NCBI GenBank assembly: GCA_003649495.1
Contig: QMRZ01000089.1
Coordinates: 1-6,447 of the forward strand
From: Thermoprotei archaeon
GTDB lineage: Archaea > Thermoproteota > Thermoprotei > Thermofilales > Thermofilaceae
Length of the DNA stretch: 6,447 nucleotides
Direction: 5' to 3'
The notes under the pieces: generated by a model
The model's database searches: none
Told to the model about the DNA's origin: nothing
The model's input: only the letters and a program-made list of their open reading frames with translations
Made by a program: the position numbers and the translations under genes
Part shown: piece by piece, positions 1 through 5,144 of the stretch
How the letters are laid out: each line of letters opens with the position of its first letter
Numbering within the stretch: the stretch's first letter is position 1

Positions 1-1
1 C

Positions 2-1156
2 TGGGGGGAGCTCACAGACCTGATATTCCAGGCTCTAGCCAGGAGGGGCACCGCCTACCTACTAAACGGCTACGCATCAAACGTAGAAGCACTATACGCA
101 ATGTGCTGCAGGCTGACGATAGATGTGAATCATGTGATGAACCACAAGAACAATTCCATGAGCCTCAAGCTGAGCTACGCGGACGCTGAGGACGCCTACG
201 AGCGCTTCCTCAAGGCTAGGGAGGACGGGAAGGCCTACGGGATATGGGCGCTCCCCGATGCTACGGGCAGCATAGGCGTCGTGACTATAAACCTGCCCAG
301 GATAGCGATACTGAGCAGGGGCGAGTGGGGCAGGTTTGAGGAGCTGTTGAGGAGCAAGCTAGAGGAGGCCAGGAAGGTGCTCCTGACGTGGAGGAGGAGG
401 TACGAGCGGAGTCTAAAAGCAGGATTAATGCCTATCACCAGGATCTACCTGGGCCACTTCAACCACCACTTCAACACTTTCGGCTTGATAGGGCTGCCCG
501 AGGCTGCCGCCAACTTCCTCAGAAACCCCAAGCTGTGGAGCGAGGGCAGTAGGAGGGAGATGAGGGAGGCCGTGGAGATTGAGCGCAGGATGGTTCGCGC
601 AGTGAGGGAGTACGCCGAGGAGTGCGAGGCTGAGGATGGGTGCCTCTACAACGTGGAGGAGATACCCGGGGAGAGCACTGGCTACCGCCTTGCTAGCCTA
701 GACGCCAAGATGTTCAGGGAGGAGTATGAGCGTGGCGAGATAGCGGTGGCGAGTGATGGTGTAGCTCCGTTCTACAGTAACTCGATTGTGCCTTACTACG
801 CTGATGTGCCATTACACTTGCGTGCTGAGTGGGAGGGTCTTGTTCAGCAGGAGTTTACTGGTGGCGTGATGATGCACTTGTTCCTTGAGGAGCAGCCTGA
901 CCCTGATGCACTTAAGAGGATTGTTAGGAGGATTGCTGAGAACACTAGAGTCGTGTACTTCTCAATTACCCCGACGATATCGGTGTGCAGGAGGTGTGGC
1001 TGGAGTAGTGTGGGCACGTACTGGGAGTGCCCCAGGTGCGGCTATGAGACAGACGTCTGGAGCAGGATAGTCGGGTACTACAGGCCAGTAAGAAGCTGGA
1101 ACCCAGGCAAGAAGGCGGAATTCAAGCTCAGACAGCCATATAGGCTCTCAATGTAA
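2..1156 (+). CDS. nrdD: Anaerobic (class III) ribonucleoside-triphosphate reductase, C-terminal part
   Basis: This is the catalytic subunit that reduces ribonucleotides to deoxyribonucleotides under anoxia by glycyl-radical chemistry. The reading frame is open from base 2, upstream of the first ATG at 101, so the gene begins outside the window; 384 codons are visible, roughly the C-terminal half of the family. Visible marks: GTAYLLNG, then AMCCRL at 101-115, whose paired cysteines (104-109) match the finger-loop region that holds the active-site thiyl cysteine; FTGGVMMHLF and ENTRVVYFSITPTISVC; a four-cysteine zinc site (CRRC at 986-997, CPRC at 1028-1039); and the glycyl-radical motif SRIVGYYRPV with its glycine codon at 1073-1075. 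It ends with TAA. The next gene, 16 bp downstream, is its activase. Codon usage shifts between about 722 and 945 although the protein remains family-like. Family assignment is firm; the exact thiyl cysteine is inferred. Confidence 0.95.
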   Translation, partial: WGELTDLIFQALARRGTAYLLNGYASNVEALYAMCCRLTIDVNHVMNHKNNSMSLKLSYADAEDAYERFLKAREDGKAYGIWALPDATGSIGVVTINLPRIAILSRGEWGRFEELLRSKLEEARKVLLTWRRRYERSLKAGLMPITRIYLGHFNHHFNTFGLIGLPEAAANFLRNPKLWSEGSRREMREAVEIERRMVRAVREYAEECEAEDGCLYNVEEIPGESTGYRLASLDAKMFREEYERGEIAVASDGVAPFYSNSIVPYYADVPLHLRAEWEGLVQQEFTGGVMMHLFLEEQPDPDALKRIVRRIAENTRVVYFSITPTISVCRRCGWSSVGTYWECPRCGYETDVWSRIVGYYRPVRSWNPGKKAEFKLRQPYRLSM

Positions 1157-1172
1157 CTTTCCATTCAGGATT

Positions 1173-1970
1173 ATGGTCTCCGGGGAAGGTGAGTACCTCT
1201 TTGTGGGTGGCTGGAGGGAGGTAAGCTTAGTAGACGTGCTGGGTTATCCTTCTTTCACACTGTGGCTAGGTAAGTGTAACTTGAGGTGTCCGTGGTGCTC
1301 TAACTATGATCTAGCTATGGGCCGGGTGGGTAGGAGAGTTAGGATCTCGGAGATAGTGAAGCTGGTTAAGGAGGCTGAGGCATTTGTGGACTACTTCCAC
1401 GTTACAGGTGGAGAACCTACGCTTCAATTAAAGCCCCTTAAGAAGCTATTATCTCAAGTTAAGGCTGAAACCGGCTTGCTATTGAGCCTGGATACTAACG
1501 CCACAATACCTAGTGCTGTTGAGAAGCTCGTCCCCATGCTTGATCACATTGCAATAGATGTTAAAGCCCCCCTCTCTGACTTAAAGAAGTACGCTAGGGC
1601 TACGGGGGTGAGTGAGCGCTACATGAGGTACGTGCTGCCGAAGATTAAGGAGAGCATAGTGATAGCAGCGGCTGTGCCCTTCTTAGAGCTGAGGACCACG
1701 CTAGTACCCAGCTTGCTCTCGTGCGCTGATGTAATCAGGATAGTGGAGGAGCTGGAGGATCTCCTGCCCCCCGTGCAGAGTAGGCTGGTCTACGTTGTCC
1801 AGCAGTTCATACCTTATGAGGGAGTCAAGGGCCTGTACTCAGAAGCGAGGGCGACGCCTGCTGAGCACGTTAAGAGGTGCGCGGAGGAGGTAGCGGCCCA
1901 TTCCACACGATTTGAAGTTTACTACAGGACTTTAGAGGAGGGAGTTCAAAGGTGCAGTACCCCGGGCTAA
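1173..1970 (+). CDS. nrdG: Anaerobic ribonucleoside-triphosphate reductase activating protein (radical SAM)
   Basis: This radical-SAM activase uses a [4Fe-4S] cluster and S-adenosylmethionine to generate the glycyl radical on NrdD. The cluster motif CNLRCPWC (Cys35, Cys39, Cys42, a CxxxCxxC) follows the family-typical VSLVDVLGYPSFTLWLG. TGGEP at 78-82 is the SAM-binding GGEP motif; LDTNAT (106-111) and DHIAIDVKAPL (124-134) match later strands of the partial TIM barrel. At 265 aa it is in the usual range for the longer archaeal/bacterial NrdG2-like form. It lies 16 bp after nrdD with no promoter seen between them, so co-transcription is likely. The start is uncertain: ATG 1173 has no usable Shine-Dalgarno, whereas in-frame GTG 1203 follows AAGGTGA and would begin just before the conserved GWREVSLVDV. 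The family also resembles pyruvate formate-lyase activases; the neighbour argues for NrdD as substrate. Confidence 0.92.
   Translation: MVSGEGEYLFVGGWREVSLVDVLGYPSFTLWLGKCNLRCPWCSNYDLAMGRVGRRVRISEIVKLVKEAEAFVDYFHVTGGEPTLQLKPLKKLLSQVKAETGLLLSLDTNATIPSAVEKLVPMLDHIAIDVKAPLSDLKKYARATGVSERYMRYVLPKIKESIVIAAAVPFLELRTTLVPSLLSCADVIRIVEELEDLLPPVQSRLVYVVQQFIPYEGVKGLYSEARATPAEHVKRCAEEVAAHSTRFEVYYRTLEEGVQRCSTPG
1186..1192 (+). promoter_or_regulatory. Possible Shine-Dalgarno for an alternative nrdG start
   Basis: AAGGTGA matches six of seven bases of the archaeal GAGGTGA consensus and lies 10 nt before in-frame GTG 1203. The ATG at 1173 has only an AGGA two bases away, too close to work normally. If GTG 1203 is used, the protein would be 255 aa and this site would be its ribosome binding site. 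The spacing is slightly long, so the call is tentative. Confidence 0.3.
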
Positions 1971-1991
1971 ATGCATGTCGCGAGCGTGGGT

Positions 1992-3449
1992 TTAGCTGAG
2001 CTCTAGGTAGGGCTCAAGCTCTCTCACGTACTTTCTATATCTCTCATCCGCTAGCACTACGAGGGGCTTCTCGCCAGGACTCCTGGCGGCCCTCCCTATG
2101 CACTGTAGGGTGGTGATCAACATGGGCACGTCCAGTGCCATTTTAACAGGCTCCTGTACTCCCAGGGCCTTATAAGCCCTGGCGAGCCTGCTGCTAACCT
2201 CGGGGGGCAGGTACGGGCAGCCCAGCATCACAGCTACATCCGCTGGCAGATCTACTCCCTCGCTGAAGCGCCCCCTAGCTCTGAAGAGCGCTATCCCCCT
2301 CCACTCACGCGGGGGACGTGTCTCGTAATAGTCGACTACACCTGTTAACTCCCTAGCTACCCTACTACTGGCGGCGAATGCGACTACCCTCTCGTGATCC
2401 TTAGCCAACTCGAGGAGGAGCTTCTTATAACCTAGAGCCATATTCGAGTCGAATTCCCCATACTTAGTAGTGAGGTGCTCGACTACGTGAGCTTTTAGCC
2501 TCTTACTCCATGGAACCCTGACTTCAGCGTCTACCTGGAGTAGCTTGTCAGCCCCCTCCGGGAGGGTGGCGGAGATAAAGAGAGTTGGCCTGAAGGGGAG
2601 TATCCTACGTGGCTCGTAGGTCAGTATCCGCTCACCCTCGACGTAGACAGCCTCCGCTCGCACCAGCTTTATCAAGGGGCGTAGGGCCCCCCTCCTAGCT
2701 CTCAGAGCTTCTAGGTAGATTTCCCGCAGCTCCCCCTCGAGCCCCTCATCTAGGAAGAGCTTTGGATCTAGAGGGCCATCTCTTATGAGCGCGTACTTGA
2801 TGATCGCGCTTAACGCTCCCACGAGTCTTTCACTTGCACCAAGCCTCCTAGCTTCATCTACGGCCTTCACCATCTCGGAGATCCTGTAGCTAGCCTCCCT
2901 GGGCATGAGGAGGTTATGAGCCTCATCCACCACGAAGCTCCTGGCAACTCTGGGCACCCTCCTGTAGTAGCTCTGGACTATTACCTCTGCTCGCTCAGCT
3001 ACCAGGTCCTGCGCATAGTAGGGGCAGAAGCCCTCCCTAGCCCCGAGTCTCATAAGCTCCTCATAGCTCATGAGGGGCACTTCAAGAGGCGGCTTATTGT
3101 ACGGGCACTCGTACCTGAAGTACCTACAGTAATCATGCACCCCCTCGCCCAGCTCCTCAGCTAGAGGGCACGTCTTCTCCCTCCCGGCCAGTGTGACGGA
3201 GATGAGCTTCAACAGCGCGGCATCCTCGCCAACCCGCTCGCCCAGCGTCAGGCTCCTGACCATCCACACGGTTGGGAGCAGCCTGGACGAGTATAACGCC
3301 ACTAGCGCGGCTAAGGTCTTGCCCCAGCCCGTGGGAGCTGTGAAGAGTACTCTAAAGCCGCTAGACAAGAGCTCGGACAGCCTCTCCGAGACCTCCTTCT
3401 GGCCCGGGCGCGGCGCTAGAGGCCAGTCTACCCTACACTGCCCCCTCAC
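1992..3449 (-). CDS. XPD/Rad3-family Fe-S superfamily 2 DNA helicase, compact form
   Basis: This is an ATP-dependent helicase of the XPD/DinG group (5'-3' unwinding and nucleotide-excision-repair-type roles in the family). Motifs in order: Walker A APTGWGKT (38-45); four cysteines C94, C108, C115 and C142 in the place of the XPD Fe-S domain, the last in the XPD-like FCPYY; motif II DEAH (175-178); motif III SATLP (293-297); motif V GRFSEGVDLP (393-402); motif VI QCIGRAAR (449-456). At 485 aa it is shorter than archaeal XPD (about 550 or more); the loss falls largely in the Arch-domain interval between DEAH and SATLP, about 115 residues. The GTG start is forced by an in-frame TAA at 3456-3458 and agrees with a TATA-like box about 25 bp upstream, suggesting a leaderless mRNA. 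It is convergent with nrdG and divergent from pheS. Whether it is the organism's main XPD or a paralogue cannot be told here. Confidence 0.9.
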   Translation of the reverse strand: MRGQCRVDWPLAPRPGQKEVSERLSELLSSGFRVLFTAPTGWGKTLAALVALYSSRLLPTVWMVRSLTLGERVGEDAALLKLISVTLAGREKTCPLAEELGEGVHDYCRYFRYECPYNKPPLEVPLMSYEELMRLGAREGFCPYYAQDLVAERAEVIVQSYYRRVPRVARSFVVDEAHNLLMPREASYRISEMVKAVDEARRLGASERLVGALSAIIKYALIRDGPLDPKLFLDEGLEGELREIYLEALRARRGALRPLIKLVRAEAVYVEGERILTYEPRRILPFRPTLFISATLPEGADKLLQVDAEVRVPWSKRLKAHVVEHLTTKYGEFDSNMALGYKKLLLELAKDHERVVAFAASSRVARELTGVVDYYETRPPREWRGIALFRARGRFSEGVDLPADVAVMLGCPYLPPEVSSRLARAYKALGVQEPVKMALDVPMLITTLQCIGRAARSPGEKPLVVLADERYRKYVRELEPYLELS

Positions 3450-3469
3450 GCTAAATTATGTTGGCCGGG

Positions 3470-3477
3470 CTTTAAAG
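3470..3477 (-). promoter_or_regulatory. TATA-like box of the helicase gene
   Basis: CTTTAAAG is centred about 25 bp upstream of the helicase GTG codon, the archaeal TATA-to-start distance, so transcription would begin at or next to the start codon. No Shine-Dalgarno sequence precedes the GTG, which fits a leaderless transcript. The box overlaps the T-rich end region of the upstream guide RNA on the same strand. Confidence 0.55.
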
Positions 3478-3485
3478 AGGAAAAG
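3474..3485 (-). terminator. T-rich tract, likely terminator of the C/D box RNA
   Basis: Read on the minus strand this is CTTTTCCTCTTT, directly after the closing stem of the predicted guide RNA. Archaeal RNA polymerase commonly terminates in such short T-rich tracts without needing a hairpin. The tract runs straight into the helicase TATA-like box, so some read-through into the helicase gene is possible. Confidence 0.45.
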
Positions 3486-3548
3486 CTGGCCTCAGCCCTG
3501 GCCACTCTCACCACGACTCGGCGAAGGGCGTGTAGTCATCACCGGCAG
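3486..3548 (-). ncRNA. Putative archaeal C/D box guide sRNA (2'-O-methylation guide)
   Basis: On the minus strand the order is C box GTGATGA (3542-3536), 14-nt guide (3535-3522), D' box CCGA (3521-3518), 4-nt spacer, C' box TGGTGA (3513-3508), 12-nt guide (3507-3496), D box CTGA (3495-3492). The C and D boxes match RUGAUGA and CUGA exactly; C' and D' each differ by one base, as is common for internal boxes. C to D spans 51 nt with a 4-nt D'-C' spacer, typical of archaeal sRNAs that assemble with L7Ae, Nop5 and fibrillarin. Flanks CTGCC (3548-3544) and GGCCAG (3491-3486) can pair as a closing stem with one bulged base. An A/T block lies about 28 bp upstream of the predicted 5' end and a T-rich tract lies just downstream. 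The guides would direct methylation of G within CGAAGGGCGTGT (D') and of G within CCCTGGCCACTC (D) by the fifth-nucleotide rule. I could not confirm either as an rRNA or tRNA site from memory. Confidence 0.72.
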
Positions 3549-3567
3549 TGCTCATTTCGCTGAGGAG

Positions 3568-3583
3568 ATTAAAATTTAAAAAT
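3568..3583. promoter_or_regulatory. Shared bidirectional TATA element (pheS and C/D box RNA)
   Basis: This 16 bp block contains only A and T and has the near-palindromic core TTAAAATTTAAAA. Its centre (about 3576) is about 27 bp before the pheS GTG on the plus strand and about 28 bp before the predicted 5' end of the guide RNA on the minus strand, both matching the archaeal TATA-to-start distance. A TFB-response element is not clear on either side. It may be one symmetric box used both ways or two overlapping boxes. Confidence 0.6.
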
Positions 3584-3602
3584 GTCGCGCGGCCATCAGT
3601 GA

Positions 3603-5141
3603 GTGGCGGGGGTGTATGGAGCGCCAATTTTGATACTGAATGAGAGGCAGAAGAAGATACTTGACCTCTCCCTCTCAGGGGTGCACGAATTAAGCAGGAT
3701 AGCTGAGGAGCTGGGCTGTAGGAGAGAGGATCTGATGCGTGATGTAGAGGAGCTTAGGAGTAAGGGGCTACTTGAGGTTGAGAGGAGGCCTATTGAGAAG
3801 GTGGTCCTGACGGAGGAGGGCGCCAAGTATGCTTCATCTCTCCTGCCCGAGGAGAAGGTTGGCAGGGTGCTCGAGAGATTGGGTGAGGTAGAGATCAGTA
3901 AGGTGTGCGAACTCTCCGTCAGCCTCGGGATCGAGCTCGGCGAATCTGAGGTCAAAATAGGGCTCATGCACCTGCTGAGGATGGGCGCGGTTACAATCGA
4001 GGGGGAGAGGGTTAGGCCTGTAAACAGGGAGCAGCTGTCTAGAGCACTAGCTGAGGCATCGAAACTGAGAGAGGCGCTGGAGGCCGTGGGAAGAGGCGAA
4101 GGTGTGGAGCCTGGCCTCGTGAAGCTGCTGAGGCGCAGGAAGCTCGTCGCTGTGAGGAGGGTCGTGCAAGTGCTCGTCAAACCTACAGAGCGCGCGAGGA
4201 AGATGGCAGCTGAGGGCAGGATAATTGGAGCCAGGGTGATAACAGCGTTGACTCCCGGGATAATATTGAGCGGCGAGTGGAGGAGAGCAGTCTTCAAGAG
4301 GTATGATTTATCGGTGCCTCCACCCAGGGTGTATCCAGGGAGGAAGCACCCATACCTGGAATTCCTCGACATGATTAGGGAGCTACTGGTGGCGATGGGA
4401 TTCGAGGAGATGAAGGGGCCTCACGTCGAGCTCGAGCTCTGGAACTTCGACGTCCTATTCCAGGCTCAGGATCACCCCGCCAGGGAGATCCATGACACGT
4501 TCTACCTGAGCAAGCCGAGGAGCGGGAGGGTCAGGGATCCGGGCCTCCTCGAGCGGGTTAAGGCGGTCCACGAGCATGGCGGCGACACGGGATCAAGAGG
4601 GTGGAGGTACAGGTGGGATCCGTCGAAGGCCTTGAGGCTCGTGTTAAGGACGCAGACTACCGCCGTATCCGCCAGGACGCTCTACGAGAGGGGGGAGGGC
4701 GAGTACAGGTGCTTCGCTCTCGACAGAGTCTTCAGGCCCGAGAGCCTAGATGCCAAGCACAGCATGGAGTTCTACCAGCTAGAGGGCATAATAGTGGGCA
4801 GGAACGTGACTCTCAGGCACCTCCTCGGCTTCTTCCACGAGCTGGCTAAGGAGCTGGGCCTAGGCCCGGTTAAGGTCAAGCCAGCATACTTCCCCTTCAC
4901 CGAGCCTAGCGTTGAGGGCTTCATAAGGCATGAGAAGCTCGGGTGGATGGAGGTATTCCCCGGCGGCATGTTCAGGCCTGAGGTGTTAAGGCCCCTAGGC
5001 ATAAGGGAGTGTAATGTTGCGGCGTGGGGGATAGGGATAGATAGGATAGCCATGGCGGTCCTGGGCATAGACGACATAAGGCTCCTCTTCTCCCAGGATC
5101 TAGGCTTCATAAGGGAGTGGAGACCCCCGCTCTGGTGGTGA
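3603..5141 (+). CDS. pheS: Phenylalanyl-tRNA synthetase alpha subunit
   Basis: This is the catalytic subunit of the class II synthetase (alpha2-beta2) that activates phenylalanine and charges tRNA-Phe in the cytoplasm. At 512 aa it has the archaeal/eukaryotic length. Residues about 13-140 look like tandem winged-helix modules used for tRNA contact. The catalytic core contains GRKHPYLEF (246-254), NFDVLFQAQDHPARE (281-295), LRTQTTAVSARTL (348-360), the motif 2 stretch RCFALDRVFRPE (369-380) with HSMEFYQLEG, the Phe-pocket FPFTEPS (430-436), and the motif 3 stretch WGIGIDRIAM (475-484). An in-frame TGA at 3600-3602 directly precedes the GTG, so the protein cannot start further upstream; GTG 3612 is the only close alternative. 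With a TATA-like block about 27 bp upstream and no Shine-Dalgarno, the mRNA is probably leaderless. pheT follows after 3 bp. Confidence 0.97.
   Translation: MAGVYGAPILILNERQKKILDLSLSGVHELSRIAEELGCRREDLMRDVEELRSKGLLEVERRPIEKVVLTEEGAKYASSLLPEEKVGRVLERLGEVEISKVCELSVSLGIELGESEVKIGLMHLLRMGAVTIEGERVRPVNREQLSRALAEASKLREALEAVGRGEGVEPGLVKLLRRRKLVAVRRVVQVLVKPTERARKMAAEGRIIGARVITALTPGIILSGEWRRAVFKRYDLSVPPPRVYPGRKHPYLEFLDMIRELLVAMGFEEMKGPHVELELWNFDVLFQAQDHPAREIHDTFYLSKPRSGRVRDPGLLERVKAVHEHGGDTGSRGWRYRWDPSKALRLVLRTQTTAVSARTLYERGEGEYRCFALDRVFRPESLDAKHSMEFYQLEGIIVGRNVTLRHLLGFFHELAKELGLGPVKVKPAYFPFTEPSVEGFIRHEKLGWMEVFPGGMFRPEVLRPLGIRECNVAAWGIGIDRIAMAVLGIDDIRLLFSQDLGFIREWRPPLWW
5134..5141 (+). promoter_or_regulatory. 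Shine-Dalgarno of pheT, overlapping the pheS stop
   Basis: GGTGGTGA differs at one base from the archaeal GGAGGTGA consensus and ends 3 nt before the pheT ATG. It encodes the last codons of pheS and includes its TGA stop. This suggests internal operon initiation by Shine-Dalgarno pairing, in contrast to the probably leaderless first gene. Confidence 0.6.
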
Positions 5142-5144
5142 GAC

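Larger units (their letters stand above)
3463..3491. repeat. Imperfect inverted repeat between guide RNA and helicase gene
   Basis: GGCC-GG-GCTTT (3463-3473) is complementary to AAAGC-T-GGCC (3482-3491), giving nine base pairs with a 2:1 internal bulge and an 8-base loop. It spans the 3' flank of the predicted C/D box RNA and the helicase TATA-like box. It could fold in a read-through transcript or be a DNA element. It may equally be incidental to the RNA's closing stem and the promoter lying side by side. Confidence 0.4.

Noticed and set aside
134..171. A C-box-like GTGATGA followed by CTGA inside nrdD.
   Set aside because: It is in conserved coding sequence, and the distance between the boxes is too short to hold D' and C' boxes and two guides.
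3508..3555. A 15-codon minus-strand mini-ORF, MSTAGDDYTPFAESW, inside the divergent gap.
   Set aside because: It lies almost entirely over the predicted C/D box RNA, its stop codon being part of the C' box, and its ATG would be upstream of the predicted RNA 5' end. The boxes explain the sequence better than a peptide does.
3193..3579. A 128-codon plus-strand frame opposite the helicase 5' end, extending into the gap.
   Set aside because: It is antisense to the conserved Walker A region and has no recognisable domain or start signal.
3582..3602. A six-codon plus-strand mini-ORF (MSRGHQ) whose TGA abuts the pheS GTG, reminiscent of a leader peptide.
   Set aside because: Its ATG overlaps the TATA-like block, so transcription from that promoter would begin downstream of it. 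It also has no regulatory codon pattern, such as a run of Phe.
3596..4372. A 258-codon open frame on the minus strand opposite pheS.
   Set aside because: It is Ser/Leu/Thr-rich low-complexity translation antisense to a strongly conserved synthetase, typical of a shadow frame in purine-rich coding DNA.
4428..4439. A perfect 12-bp palindrome GAGCTCGAGCTC within pheS.
   Set aside because: It encodes the alternating Glu-Leu codons of a conserved segment and is most simply a codon-usage coincidence.
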